Shown here: piece by piece, positions 44,883 to 54,964 of the stretch
Layout of the letters: the number at the start of each line of letters is the position of its first letter
Position numbering within the stretch: position 1 is the first letter of the stretch
Assembly (NCBI GenBank): GCA_937990185.1
Contig: CALKBI010000031.1
Span: 1-64,000 of the forward strand
DNA length: 64,000 nucleotides
Direction: 5' to 3'
Source: an uncultured Neomegalonema sp.
GTDB lineage: Bacteria > Pseudomonadota > Alphaproteobacteria > Rhodobacterales > Rhodobacteraceae
Notes under the pieces: model-generated
Seen by the model: only the letters and a program-made list of their open reading frames with translations
Database searches by the model: none
What the model was told of the DNA's origin: nothing
Translations under genes and position numbers: made by a program

Positions 44883-47219
44883 TTAGTTAGCCTCTAATAA
44901 AGGCGTTTTCTTCTTACCAATCCGGGGTGGATCGGGGGGCATGATGATCAGGTCGAGTTTGCCTTGCTTAACCGCTACTTTGACAATGCCGCCCTTGGCC
45001 AGCTTGCCGAATAAGAGTTCTTCGGCCAGCGGCTTTTTGATGTGCTCTTGAATGACGCGGCCCAGAGGACGTGCGCCCATCTTCTCGTCATAGCCTTTAT
45101 CGGCGAGCCATGCGGCGGCAGGTGTTGTCAGTTCGAAACTAACATTCCGGTCAGCAAGTTGACCTTCAAGCTGCAATACGAACTTTTCGACCACTTTGAG
45201 AACAACCTCTTTCGGCAGACGTCCGAACGGGATCACAGCATCTAGGCGGTTGCGAAATTCCGGCGAGAACATTTTCTCGACAGCGGCCATGTCTTCGCCT
45301 TCGCGTTGGCCTCGGCCAAAGCCGATGGAGTTTTTCTCCATTTCGGTCGCGCCTGCATTCGATGTCATGATCAGGACAGCATTGCGGAAGTCGGTTGTCT
45401 TACCCGAATGATCGGTCAACTTGCCGTTATCCATCACTTGCAGCAGGATATTATAGACGTCCGGATGCGCCTTTTCGATCTCATCAAGCAGCAAGACACA
45501 ATGCGGATGCTGGTCAACGCCATCGGTAAGTAAGCCGCCTTGATCAAAGCCTACATAGCCCGGAGGCGCACCGATCAAACGTGATACCGAGTGTTTCTCC
45601 ATATATTCCGACATATCAAAGCGTAGCATTTCGACGCCAAGAATCTCGGAGAGTTGTTTGGCGACTTCAGTTTTGCCAACGCCGGTAGGCCCGGTGAAGA
45701 GATAAGAACCGATTGGTTTTTCCGGTTCCCGCAAGCCTGCCCGTGCCAGTTTGATAGCGCTTGCCAATGCAGTGATGGCATTATCCTGACCAAATACGAC
45801 CCGTTTCAAACCACCTTCGAGGTCTTTCAGAGCCTCCGCATCGTCTTTGGTAACCGTTTTAGGTGGAATGCGCGCGATCTTGGCCACGACAGCTTCGATT
45901 TCTTTCGCGGTCATTGTTTTGCGGCGTTTGGCCTCTGGCATAAGCATCTGAGCCGCGCCAACTTCGTCGATCACATCAATTGCTTTATCGGGTAGTTTCC
46001 GATCATGGATGTAGCGCGCCGACAACTCGACGGCAGATTTGATCGCGTCTGATGTGTATTTAACGCCATGATGCTCTTCGAAGTAGGATTTAACACCCTT
46101 CAAAATCTTGATTGCGTCTTCGACAGATGGCTCGTTGACATCAATCTTCTGGAACCGGCGTGAAAGTGCGCGGTCCTTTTCAAAATGCTGACGGTATTCT
46201 TTATAGGTCGTGGACCCCATGCACCGCAGCTTACCGGACTGAAGCGCGGGTTTGAGCAAATTGGATGCATCCATCGCACCACCAGAGGTCGCGCCAGCAC
46301 CGATAACCGTATGAATTTCATCAATAAAGAGAATAGCATCTTCATGTTCTTCAAGTTCAGTCATCACGGCTTTGAGGCGTTCTTCGAAATCACCGCGATA
46401 GCGTGTTCCGGCAAGCAAAGCGCCCATATCGAGAGAGAAGATCGTTGAACCCGCTAAGACTTCAGGTGTGTCACCTTCATTGATTTTTCGTGCCAATCCT
46501 TCGGCGATAGCTGTCTTACCGACGCCTGGATCACCAACCAGCAATGGGTTATTTTTACGCCGACGACACAGTACTTGAATGCAGCGGTCCACTTCATCAC
46601 CGCGACCAATCAAGGGATCAACGTCGCCAGATTCTGCCTTAGCATTAAGGTCAACGCAGTATTTTTCGAGTGCCGTTTCGGTTTTTGCGGCTTCGCCTTC
46701 GCCGTTATTTTCGATTTCGGTCGTTTCTTCGTCTTCGTCGTCGGCTCCGCGAACACTGCGTGCTTCGTTCAAAGTTGGGTCTTTGGCAACGCCGTGTGCG
46801 ATGAAGTTCTTTGCATCATACCGGCTCATGTCCTGTTCTTGCAGGAAGTAAACGGCATAACTTTCCCGCTCATGGAAAATCGCAACAAGGATGTTGGCCC
46901 CTGTGACTTCCGAGCGACCTGAAGATTGAACATGCGCAGCGGCGCGCTGAATGACCCGATGAAATCCTGTTGTCGGTGTGGCTTCGTTGCCTTCGACATC
47001 AGAGACCAGATTGATCAGTTGTTCATCGATATACGCCGTAAGCGCAGCCCGCAATTCATCAAGATCGACGCCACATGCACGCATAACCTGAGCGGCATCT
47101 TGCTCATCAATCAAAGCAAGAAGTAGATGTTCCAGCGTCGCAAGTTCGTGCTTGCGGTCGTTCGCCACTGAAAGAGCGCGATGAAGCGCTTCTTCGAGCG
47201 TTTTAGTGAATGAAGGCAT
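44883..47219 (-). CDS. clpA: ATP-dependent Clp protease ATP-binding subunit ClpA
   Basis: A 778-residue HSP100 unfoldase for ClpP. The N domain opens SFTKTLEEALHRALSVA, the D1 ring has GDPGVGKT and LFIDEIHTVIGAGAT, and the D2 ring has GPTGVGKT and VLLLDEIEKAHPDV. There is no long M-domain coiled coil, so it is ClpA and not ClpB. The start 47219 is preceded by GGAGGGTCAAA. clpS lies upstream with a 208-base gap. clpP is not in the window. Confidence 0.96.
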   Translation of the reverse strand: MPSFTKTLEEALHRALSVANDRKHELATLEHLLLALIDEQDAAQVMRACGVDLDELRAALTAYIDEQLINLVSDVEGNEATPTTGFHRVIQRAAAHVQSSGRSEVTGANILVAIFHERESYAVYFLQEQDMSRYDAKNFIAHGVAKDPTLNEARSVRGADDEDEETTEIENNGEGEAAKTETALEKYCVDLNAKAESGDVDPLIGRGDEVDRCIQVLCRRRKNNPLLVGDPGVGKTAIAEGLARKINEGDTPEVLAGSTIFSLDMGALLAGTRYRGDFEERLKAVMTELEEHEDAILFIDEIHTVIGAGATSGGAMDASNLLKPALQSGKLRCMGSTTYKEYRQHFEKDRALSRRFQKIDVNEPSVEDAIKILKGVKSYFEEHHGVKYTSDAIKSAVELSARYIHDRKLPDKAIDVIDEVGAAQMLMPEAKRRKTMTAKEIEAVVAKIARIPPKTVTKDDAEALKDLEGGLKRVVFGQDNAITALASAIKLARAGLREPEKPIGSYLFTGPTGVGKTEVAKQLSEILGVEMLRFDMSEYMEKHSVSRLIGAPPGYVGFDQGGLLTDGVDQHPHCVLLLDEIEKAHPDVYNILLQVMDNGKLTDHSGKTTDFRNAVLIMTSNAGATEMEKNSIGFGRGQREGEDMAAVEKMFSPEFRNRLDAVIPFGRLPKEVVLKVVEKFVLQLEGQLADRNVSFELTTPAAAWLADKGYDEKMGARPLGRVIQEHIKKPLAEELLFGKLAKGGIVKVAVKQGKLDLIIMPPDPPRIGKKKTPLLEAN

Positions 47220-47427
47220 TTTGACCCTCCTCTTGGGCACAAGAAAATGGTGCATTTACCATCCACATTGGACCTTTGGCTGCTCGATTCATGGTATGCT
47301 TCCTGAACCTTTTCTCAAGTTCAGCACGTCCAGAGACGCGCGTCACGGATTTTCGTCAGGATGTTCGAATTTGATGATGATGCCACGAAGAAGTGCGACG
47401 GGGTGAGTGACTGATATTGGGACGATG

Positions 47428-47790
47428 TCACTCTTTTTCCATACGGCAAGTGAGTGGATGTTCATGCCGGCGGGCGTCATCCATCACAGCGGCAACTTTT
47501 GTTTCAGCCACTTCATAGGTGAAAACCCCCACAACTGCTGCTCCTTTGAGATGAACAGTCATCATAATTTCGACTGCTGCATCACGTCCTATTTGAAAAT
47601 ATTTTTCGAGAACGTGAACGACAAACTCCATCGGGGTGTAGTCATCGTTAAGCATGATGACCTTATAAAGTGGAGGTTTCTTTGTTTTCGGTTTTGTTTG
47701 GGTCAGGACATTAGAATCCTGATCGTCTCTCGGTTTATCCGCGAGAGAGGGCAGTTGAATATCGGTTAATGGATTCTGGTTCTTCGGCAT
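47428..47790 (-). CDS. clpS: ClpS adaptor
   Basis: A 120-residue adaptor that presents N-degron substrates to ClpA. The core begins [20 protein letters not shown], contains the conserved ND and M, and ends CRMEKE. A 35-residue polar N-terminal extension precedes it. The start 47790 is chosen because the longer frame from 47853 would add hydrophobic residues not seen in ClpS. Confidence 0.95.
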   Translation of the reverse strand: MPKNQNPLTDIQLPSLADKPRDDQDSNVLTQTKPKTKKPPLYKVIMLNDDYTPMEFVVHVLEKYFQIGRDAAVEIMMTVHLKGAAVVGVFTYEVAETKVAAVMDDARRHEHPLTCRMEKE

Positions 47791-47962
47791 GAAACGTGAA
47801 TATAACCTCTTAGCGCCGATAAAAAAGGCGATGAGTACGAGAAAAGAGTCCAAGCATCATAATTTATCGCCGCCCTAACACAAAGATTTACGTTATATCT
47901 TTAACCTTGCTGAATATGTTATGATTCTGAAGATTCGAAAATTTGGGGCGACGCTGGTTCTT

Positions 47963-49237
47963 ATGTTAGATTTTGCGCGAAAAACCTCGATGATTATGAC
48001 AATACTGTTAGCAGCAGTATTTGTCTTTGTATCCGCTCCTAACGCACAAGCGAACTCCAAATATGCTGCGATTGTTCTCGACATGGATACGGGAAAGGTA
48101 CTCCACTCCAGTCGCGCAGACAAAAAGCTGTATCCCGCTTCATTAACCAAGATGATGACGCTCTATATGGCGTTTGAGGCAATCGAAGACGGGCGTCTTT
48201 CGCTCGACCAGCATCTACCCATTTCGCGTAATGCTTCGCGGCAACCTCCTTCAAAAATCGGCTTGCGTGCAGGACAGACCATTACTGTACGTGATGCAAT
48301 TCAGGCATGTGCGACGAAATCTGCCAATGATGCAGCGGTTGTACTGGCGGAAGCGATTGGCGGCTCGGTGAGTAACTTTGCTGCGATGGCGACGGCGAGA
48401 GCGCATTCTCTGGGCATGTCCAGAACAACTTTCAAAAATCCTCACGGCCTTACTCAGCGCGGACAGCTTTCCACAGCCCGTGATATGGGATTGCTCGGTC
48501 GGCGACTTTTCCTTGATTTTCCTGATCACTACCACGTTTTTAAACGCAAAGTGTTCCGCCATAGTGGTCGCAAATATCGCGCGACCAATAAGCTTTTGGG
48601 CAAGTACCGTGGCGCAGATGGCATTAAAACTGGATATACCAGCGCATCTGGTTTCAACCTTGTCGCTTCTGCTGAACAAGACGGTCGTCGTATCCTCGGT
48701 GTTGTTTTTGGTGGGAGATCGAGTGCCCGTCGCAATCGCCACATGCGTAAGCTGCTGGATGATGGCTTTAAAATCGCGCCAAAGCGCGCTGTAGCGACAA
48801 CGTTGCCTCCAGTTGATTATTATTTGGAATCGCCGCTTCCCCGTCTCAGTCCTAAACGTGGGGGATGGAAGGGGACGAGCGTTGCGATTGCTGCTGTAGC
48901 GAGTGAGAGACAAAAGTCGGTTGTGGGCAAAGGACTTGCCGCTCTTTCCAGCGTTATTGTGGCTCCAGCCGAAGCGTCAGAAGCGAACGGGAATTATGCG
49001 GTTCAAATAGGCGCTTATCGGAAACGTTCGTTGGCGGAACGTCGCCTACGTGACGTGAAAAGGCTGTCACAGCCCGCTAATCTTAGAAAAGCTGCACCTG
49101 TTGTCTCGGTGCGTAATGCTGGTGGTCGGCCCTTGTATCGCGCGCGGCTAGCTGGTTTTGCTAAACGTGATGCCGACAATGCATGCCAAAGGCTCAAAGC
49201 AAACCGCGTTGATTGCTTCGTCGTTATTGATAACTAA
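47963..49237 (+). CDS. D-alanyl-D-alanine carboxypeptidase with SPOR domain
   Basis: A 424-residue S11 penicillin-binding protein. A signal peptide (MIMTILLAAVFVFVSAPNAQA) is followed by the catalytic triads PASLTKMM (S-x-x-K), SAND (S-x-N) and KTGYT (K-T-G). After a basic linker the last 80 residues form a SPOR domain (NYAVQIGAYRKRSLAERRL), which binds denuded glycan at the division site. So it should trim pentapeptides at the septum. An ATG at 47921 would extend the leader; either start is possible. Confidence 0.92.
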   Translation: MLDFARKTSMIMTILLAAVFVFVSAPNAQANSKYAAIVLDMDTGKVLHSSRADKKLYPASLTKMMTLYMAFEAIEDGRLSLDQHLPISRNASRQPPSKIGLRAGQTITVRDAIQACATKSANDAAVVLAEAIGGSVSNFAAMATARAHSLGMSRTTFKNPHGLTQRGQLSTARDMGLLGRRLFLDFPDHYHVFKRKVFRHSGRKYRATNKLLGKYRGADGIKTGYTSASGFNLVASAEQDGRRILGVVFGGRSSARRNRHMRKLLDDGFKIAPKRAVATTLPPVDYYLESPLPRLSPKRGGWKGTSVAIAAVASERQKSVVGKGLAALSSVIVAPAEASEANGNYAVQIGAYRKRSLAERRLRDVKRLSQPANLRKAAPVVSVRNAGGRPLYRARLAGFAKRDADNACQRLKANRVDCFVVIDN

Positions 49238-49409
49238 GCTTCTCGTAATCTGTGTTCAGGAAAGCGTTCAAGATGCAAAGTCTTGCTGCGCTTTCATGCA
49301 TAAATCGGCATACAGTTAGTAAGGGCTATGAGCGGGCGCGGAATTGCGCACCGCGTCCTCGCCTGTCGTTCAGTGAAAGTAGATCGATCCAATAAATACG
49401 GGAGGGCGC

Positions 49410-50498
49410 TTATGCACTCCGTCCAAAACGCTCAAAGATACTGAAACGACGTTTTTTCTTTGGTGGTTCTGCCACCGGGAGTGGTGGAGGCGTACTTGGT
49501 GCTTTGATCTCTTCAGGTGTAGAGATCGTCGGCGTAGTTTCAACCACTTGTGGCGTTTCCGTTTTTTCCGGTTCCGGTGTTACGGATGCGGCAATTGATG
49601 GTTCTGGGATTGGTGCGGGTGGTGGAGCAATTCCCGGTCCTCCAACAGCAATCGGAGTTGGTGGTGCTACAGGTGCAGGTTCAGCTTCCGGCTTAATATC
49701 AGGTAATATATTCAGAACATTCATCAATTCGCGCACTTCCTGCCGCGCGGCGATCTTGGACATATCCATTTGCTCGCCGGTGTCACGGAGGTCCATGAGC
49801 GTTAGTCCGGACAGGAACATTTCGCGGAAAATAGGTCTTTCGCTCAAACCATGGGCGATGCGGAAGCCGATTTTGCTGGATAGTTGTTGCAGCATCTCGC
49901 CGACCCGCCGCTTATTGGCGGCATTTTCCAGTGGCATACGGTTGCGAACAACGACCCAATCCGTTGGGCCAAGTCCCACTTGCGCGCGCAACTTGCGTGT
50001 ATCCCAAACCATTTCCGCATAAACGGAAGGCCCGGAAATCGTGTAAGTTTTTGGATCAATGCGGGCGAGAAGGTCAAAATCAATGAAGCTGTCATTCATT
50101 GGCGTTACGAGCGTGTCCGCACGGCTATGCCCGAGGCGCGACAAGTTCGAGTGCGCTCCAGGACAGTCAATGAGAATGACGTCACACGTTTCACTTAATT
50201 GAGTTATAGCGTCGTTGAACCGTTCGCCTTCAATCGCCCATGATTTTTCTCGATCAGGATCATTGCTGGCTTCGATGGATAAACGCTCTGGAAGGATAAG
50301 TTCGACGTCTTTGCGTCTGCACCAGTCTTCACGGTTATCAATGTAGCGGAAAAAGCTTTTCTGCCGGAGATCCAGATCCAATGCACCGACACGCAATCCT
50401 CGCCGCGCTAGCGCGACGAAAACATGCATAGCAGTAGTAGACTTACCGGAACCGCCTTTTTCGTTACCGAAGGCGATGATATGGGGGCGTTTATTCAT
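49410..50498 (-). CDS. mipZ: ParA-like division positioning ATPase MipZ
   Basis: A 362-residue P-loop ATPase. GNEKGGSGKSTTAMH is the deviant Walker A, ALDLDLRQKSF and LIDCPG follow, and the DTLVTPMNDSFIDFDLLARID segment is very close to Caulobacter MipZ, as is VGFRIAHGLSERPIFREMFLSGLTLMDL. MipZ forms gradients from the poles and blocks FtsZ, setting mid-cell division. A 95-residue Pro/Ala/Glu-rich tail ending in a basic KKKRRFSIFERFGR patch is an addition to the usual 270-residue protein. Confidence 0.93.
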   Translation of the reverse strand: MNKRPHIIAFGNEKGGSGKSTTAMHVFVALARRGLRVGALDLDLRQKSFFRYIDNREDWCRRKDVELILPERLSIEASNDPDREKSWAIEGERFNDAITQLSETCDVILIDCPGAHSNLSRLGHSRADTLVTPMNDSFIDFDLLARIDPKTYTISGPSVYAEMVWDTRKLRAQVGLGPTDWVVVRNRMPLENAANKRRVGEMLQQLSSKIGFRIAHGLSERPIFREMFLSGLTLMDLRDTGEQMDMSKIAARQEVRELMNVLNILPDIKPEAEPAPVAPPTPIAVGGPGIAPPPAPIPEPSIAASVTPEPEKTETPQVVETTPTISTPEEIKAPSTPPPLPVAEPPKKKRRFSIFERFGRSA

Positions 50499-50540
50499 AT
50501 GGAGAAGTTAACGAAGATTAACGCCGAATCAACGTCGAAA

Positions 50541-50762
50541 TTAAAAGCCGAAGCCTTTGAATTTCTCTTTAAACTTAGAAACCCGTCCGCCGGTGTCCAT
50601 AAGACGCTGATGACCGCCGGTCCAAGCAGGGTGGGTTGTTGGATCGACGTCGAGCGCCATTTCCTTACCTTCTTCACCCCAAGTTGAACGCATCTGGATG
50701 ATCGTCCCGTTCGTCATCTTTACGTTGATCATATGATAGTCAGGATGCGTATCTTTTTTCAT
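50541..50762 (-). CDS. rpmE: 50S ribosomal protein L31
   Basis: A 73-residue L31. [19 protein letters not shown] starts it, and [23 protein letters not shown] followed by RVSKFKEKF matches the family. No CxxC zinc motif is present, so it is the zinc-independent form. The start 50762 drops a poor 13-residue leader. A terminator lies upstream. Confidence 0.95.
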   Translation of the reverse strand: MKKDTHPDYHMINVKMTNGTIIQMRSTWGEEGKEMALDVDPTTHPAWTGGHQRLMDTGGRVSKFKEKFKGFGF

Positions 50763-50793
50763 CGGATCGGTCTTTCGAGTTGGCGGAAAGCCA

Positions 50794-50826
50794 TAAAACA
50801 ATCGCGCGCCAGATGAACCGGCGCGC
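50794..50826 (-). terminator. Terminator after prs
   Basis: GCGCGCC (50804-50810) pairs with GGCGCGC (50820-50826); on the minus strand the stem is followed by GATTGTTTT. It separates prs from rpmE. Confidence 0.7.
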
Positions 50827-50925
50827 TATACGGCGGTGCTATAGCGATGTAATGCTGGATTGGCAAGGATTCGGGCGCGTAATACGGGGAAAAAGACTCT
50901 TTAATCTTAGCTTTTTCATCGACGC

Positions 50926-51891
50926 CTAACTCGTAGGGGCATCGTGGAATAGCCGTGAGACCGAGTCATGCCGCGTTATGGACCCTATAGCTTCAGCAAG
51001 CATTGGCCCGATAGTGCATACTTTGAGTTTTTCTGAAGGGGCACGTTGAGTTTGATCAATGGAATCGGTCACTGATACAGTCTTTAGCTCTGAAGCATCA
51101 ATTCTGGCCATCGCGCTGTTTGATAAGACGCCATGGGTACACATAGCATGGACATCTTTTGCACCCTTTTCGCGCAGCGCTTCTGCCGCTTTGCATAAGG
51201 TTCCGGCGGAATCGACGATATCATCAAAGAGGATGCACGTTCTTCCATCCACATCCCCGAGAACTTGCATCTGATCAACAACACCGGCGCGCTCTCGCCT
51301 TTTGTCGATTACAGCTAGGTCTGCATCTATTGATTTTGCAAAAGTGCGGGCACGGACAAGACCACCAACATCTGGAGACACCACCATCAGGCTGTCATCG
51401 CCATTAAATAAGGTCTTCGCATGATTGGCAAAAACGGGGACGGCATAGAGGTTGTCCGTCGGAATATCAAAGAAACCTTGGATTTGCCCTGCATGCAGAT
51501 CAACGGTCAGAACGCGCTCTGCACCTGCTTGTGTAATGAGGTTCGATACTAATTTCGCCGTAATTGGAGTACGCGGTGCGGGTTTTCTGTCTTGTCGTGC
51601 ATATCCGAAATAGGGGATGACTGCGGTGATCCGGCCTGCTGATGCGCGGCGCAGCGCATCGGTGATAATGAGCAGTTCCATCAAGTTATCATTCGCAGGT
51701 TTAGAGGTAGATTGGATGATAAAGACATCCTCACCGCGCATGTTTTCCTGAATTTCGACCCAAATCTCATCATCTGCGAAACGTTCGACGCGTGCTTTGG
51801 TCAATGGCCGAAACAGCTTGTTACTAATGATCTCAGCCAGAGGCAGGTTTGAATTGCCAGAGATTAGCTTGATGTCTGCGTTTGGCTTCAT
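50926..51891 (-). CDS. prs: Ribose-phosphate pyrophosphokinase
   Basis: A 321-residue enzyme making PRPP from ribose-5-phosphate and [46 protein letters not shown] (ATP loop), [12 protein letters not shown] and the PRPP loop [13 protein letters not shown] are all present. A complete, ordinary class I enzyme. Confidence 0.97.
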   Translation of the reverse strand: MKPNADIKLISGNSNLPLAEIISNKLFRPLTKARVERFADDEIWVEIQENMRGEDVFIIQSTSKPANDNLMELLIITDALRRASAGRITAVIPYFGYARQDRKPAPRTPITAKLVSNLITQAGAERVLTVDLHAGQIQGFFDIPTDNLYAVPVFANHAKTLFNGDDSLMVVSPDVGGLVRARTFAKSIDADLAVIDKRRERAGVVDQMQVLGDVDGRTCILFDDIVDSAGTLCKAAEALREKGAKDVHAMCTHGVLSNSAMARIDASELKTVSVTDSIDQTQRAPSEKLKVCTIGPMLAEAIGSITRHDSVSRLFHDAPTS

Positions 51892-52100
51892 GGTGGTCCC
51901 TCACCTGTCTCAGGAAACAACGCTGGATAACTTTTCCGGCGGCTGCGCCCTGATTTCCCTCTGGCAGCATCACTTAACCATGGCCGAGTATCGGTCTTGA
52001 TGAAGACGGCACTGCGATGCAGCCGCGTCTAACAATGGCTGGGATCGAAGTAAATCCGACTTCCCGTCATTTCGGTGATTTTGCGATGGTTTTGTGACTT

Positions 52101-52889
52101 CTATCCCGCAATTGGAACATTATCAGTCAAGCGAACACGCCCTAGCTGTACCGCGCCAAATAAACGCGCAGGTTTTGCAGGGTTAAACGTCGAGATTGGT
52201 GTCAGGTCGTAGGCCCGAAGGGCCGTTACATATTCGACTGACGAGAAGTTTGATTCGGTCAAGAATTTATACGTTGCGGCTGTAACGCTTTCGACCGGAT
52301 TTCCGCGTGCTAAAAGCTTAGCTGAAGCAGTAAGTACTTTATGCAAAGTTGGCGCAATAGCTCGCTCTTCTGGCGTCAGCATTGCGTTTCGAGATGAGAT
52401 AGCCAGCCCGTCTTTTTCGCGAATGGTTGGAGCGGAAACAATGCCGATTGGTAATGCGAGATCTTTGACCATCTGGCGCACAGTTATGAGTTGAAGCCAA
52501 TCTCTCTCGCCGAAGACAGCAACGTCTGGCTGCACCTGTCCAAATAGGCGCGCGAATTTTGTTGTTTTTGCTTTGGGTGAAGACTGACCACCGAGATTGG
52601 CTTGAGTGACCTGCACTCTGGTGGACCCCGTCACAGATTGGGGCGCAAATATTAGATCGCAGGCCGCTCGACCCAATAGCACCGCTTGCGTCATATCAAC
52701 ATCATCGAAGACGGAAACGATGACTTTTCCTGCATGACGTTTAGCTGTTTCAAGTACGCTGAAATGCCCATCATGTGGTCCGCCCCTCATCGGGGCGAGG
52801 GCTATTGTCTCGCCCGTTTTGCGCCAACCGCGAAGCAATCTGCGTAACTGATCTGTGTCACGAACGATCTGTGGTATTGAGGACTGCAT
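52101..52889 (-). CDS. panC: Divergent pantothenate synthetase-like protein (PanC)
   Basis: A 262-residue HIGH-family nucleotidyltransferase related to PanC. The HIGH motif (PHDGH), FGERDWLQL and IREKDGLAISSRN are conserved. Two parts are not: after VVSVFDD the Asn-Pro-x-Gln-Phe and YPR segment that holds pantoate is missing, and the usual RPGHFxGVxTVV loop reads QSSPKAKTTKFAR. It is about 20 residues short. It may be a functionally altered or decayed PanC. panB is not nearby. Confidence 0.75.
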   Translation of the reverse strand: MQSSIPQIVRDTDQLRRLLRGWRKTGETIALAPMRGGPHDGHFSVLETAKRHAGKVIVSVFDDVDMTQAVLLGRAACDLIFAPQSVTGSTRVQVTQANLGGQSSPKAKTTKFARLFGQVQPDVAVFGERDWLQLITVRQMVKDLALPIGIVSAPTIREKDGLAISSRNAMLTPEERAIAPTLHKVLTASAKLLARGNPVESVTAATYKFLTESNFSSVEYVTALRAYDLTPISTFNPAKPARLFGAVQLGRVRLTDNVPIAG

Positions 52890-53076
52890 CGACCCTCTGC
52901 ATCACTGTCCTGATTTGAGACATAATGATTAACAGGATTTTTGCACCGAAGCTACAATCAGTTTTCCGAATAAAATATAGTCAGTGCGTCACTCAAGATC
53001 ATTGCCCAAGGTGCTAGCGCGGTAAACTATTGATTAATTTGTAAGTTAATGGGCCATGTGGTTAGCAGACTTCGCC

Positions 53077-53442
53077 TTAAAGATTAAAGGTCAAAAAATC
53101 TGCAATTAAAAAGTTAGATATAACAACACTGGCGGTCCAGCAGCAGGTCAGTGCCATGATGAAAATTGTTGGTTTGTTTGGAGACCAGACGATCATTGTC
53201 GCAACGAGCGCTTGCAACATCATTTTTGGAATAAACCAGAGAGCCCCAAGCTTTTCTTGAAGATAGCGCATAAAGCCATTCACTTCATAAGCGCCGGCTT
53301 CAAGTGCCCAATTCGTAGAAATAGCATCAAGAATACCCAGAATAACAAAAGTCCCGGCTACCAAAGACCCGGCTCTTGCTAGTGACGGGTTTTTGCGTGC
53401 TTTTTCCGCCTCATGATCATATCTGGAGACGGTGGTAGACAT
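53077..53442 (-). CDS. Small membrane protein, DUF5658-like
   Basis: A 121-residue protein with a polar N-terminal tail and about three membrane helices (GSLVAGTFVILGILDAIST, LWFIPKMMLQALVATMIV, IFIMALTCCWTASVVISNFL). ILDAISTNWALEAGAYEVNGFM resembles the DUF5658 motif (D-x-x-T ... GxxExNP). Start 53442 is preferred over 53478. Function unknown; it stands alone on the minus strand. Confidence 0.65.
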   Translation of the reverse strand: MSTTVSRYDHEAEKARKNPSLARAGSLVAGTFVILGILDAISTNWALEAGAYEVNGFMRYLQEKLGALWFIPKMMLQALVATMIVWSPNKPTIFIMALTCCWTASVVISNFLIADFLTFNL

Positions 53443-53609
53443 TAGCATCCTGATGTTTTTGAGAGAGCCCGCCAACATTATCCCGTTTGCCCCTTAATTC
53501 TCCGTGAATGTCTTATAGATCTACAGAGCAAACAGCGCGCCATTTTGGTACGGACGGTATATAAATAATTAAAGTTCGGGTTTTGGCTCATAGGACAGCA
53601 TATGAGGCG

Positions 53610-54947
53610 CTATCGGGGCAATGAGAGCGTCGCTTTTAAACCGCCGAGATCTGAATCATTCAGCGCGATATCCCCACCATGCGCTCTGACAGCATCCAAT
53701 GCGATGCTTAAGCCAAGCCCCGAACCTCCTCCACCATCCATGTTTCGGGCAGGGTCTAAGCGGTGAAATGGACGGAAAGCTTCTTCACGAAGAGACTCGG
53801 GAATGCCCGGCCCGTCATCTTCGACCGTTACTTTGATCCGCTGGAGCGTAGCTTCAAGGGAAACAATGGTTTTCTTTCCATATTTCACCGCATTGCCAAT
53901 CAGGTTTTGAATGGCGCGCCGTGTCGTATCTGGACGTAACAACAGATTAAAATCGTCGTCAGCATTAACCGCTATCAACGTTATATCGTGCCCGGCTGTT
54001 TGTTCGGCCTCTACGATTGACACGATGATTTCTTGTAAATCTGTCGCTGAAGGTGCTTCTCCTTCTTCTCCGCGTGCGAAAGCTAGAAACCCATCAATCA
54101 TGCGCTCCATTTCGTCCACATCGGTTTTTAGAGCGTCCGTCTCTTCATCGTCTTCAGCGAGTGCCAATGCGAGGCGCATCCGGGTTAGAGGTGTCCGCAA
54201 ATCATGGCTTACACCTGACAACATCATGGTTCGTTGGCTGATTTGCCGTTCAATTCGTCCTCGCATTTGCTGAAAAGCGCTTGCAGCGCGGCGAATTTCT
54301 TCCGCGCCCGTTGGTCGGAATGGCTTTGCAGGCTGTCCTTTACCAAACGCTTCTGCGGCATCAGCCAACTGGCGGATAGGGCGCACTTGATTGCGCATGA
54401 AGATCACCGCGATCAAAAGCAATACAAGAGCGGCGACTACCATCCAAACCAACAACAGATGCGGCTTTGATGCGATCATCCGGCTTTCCCGGGGTGTGGC
54501 ATGGAGAATGCCAACCTTCGTCTCCACTTGCAGATCAACCCGTTTGTCGAGTGCGACGGTGTCAACACGGACAGATCGGTCAATAGAATCGTGCAATGTT
54601 TCGGTAAGAACGCGTGGAATGATGCCATATGCAGGTCGGCGGATGCCGGGGGCGAGAACACCTTCGGGTTCAATCCAGAAATCGTATCCAAATGTCTCAG
54701 ATATCTCTGCTAGTAGCGCTTCGCGTTTTAAGGGATCGGTTTCTTTTTCCACTAACGTCGCAACAAAATTGATCTCATTTGCAAACTCTGCTGCGAGTTG
54801 CCGTGTGACCCCGGTCCAGTGTCGTTCAATAAATACCAGTGCAACGACCACCTGCAGAATGGCGATGGGCAAAACCAGAATCATGACCGATCTGCCAAAA
54901 AGGCTTCTCGGCAAAAACTTTTTATAGCGCGGCGATGGCCGTTCCAT
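53610..54947 (-). CDS. EnvZ-like sensor histidine kinase
   Basis: A 445-residue two-pass membrane kinase. Helix 1 is about residues 16-38 and helix 2 about 166-185, enclosing a periplasmic sensor of about 125 residues. A HAMP domain (VRPIRQLADAAEAFGKG) precedes the H box SHDLRTPLTRMRLAL, the N box NLIGNAVKYG and the G boxes DDGPGIP and GSGLGLSI. No response regulator gene is beside it, so its partner is elsewhere. It follows Smr by 17 bases and may be transcribed with the mltA-smr group. Confidence 0.92.
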   Translation of the reverse strand: MERPSPRYKKFLPRSLFGRSVMILVLPIAILQVVVALVFIERHWTGVTRQLAAEFANEINFVATLVEKETDPLKREALLAEISETFGYDFWIEPEGVLAPGIRRPAYGIIPRVLTETLHDSIDRSVRVDTVALDKRVDLQVETKVGILHATPRESRMIASKPHLLLVWMVVAALVLLLIAVIFMRNQVRPIRQLADAAEAFGKGQPAKPFRPTGAEEIRRAASAFQQMRGRIERQISQRTMMLSGVSHDLRTPLTRMRLALALAEDDEETDALKTDVDEMERMIDGFLAFARGEEGEAPSATDLQEIIVSIVEAEQTAGHDITLIAVNADDDFNLLLRPDTTRRAIQNLIGNAVKYGKKTIVSLEATLQRIKVTVEDDGPGIPESLREEAFRPFHRLDPARNMDGGGGSGLGLSIALDAVRAHGGDIALNDSDLGGLKATLSLPR

Positions 54948-54964
54948 CCTGATCTATCTGCCTT

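Noticed and set aside
44883-47219. ClpB disaggregase
   Set aside because: No M-domain coiled coil between the two ATPase rings, and clpS is adjacent.
48251-48913. A 220-residue antisense frame inside the D,D-carboxypeptidase gene
   Set aside because: Shadow of a well-supported S11 gene; the composition is Arg/Cys/Ser-rich and unlike a protein.
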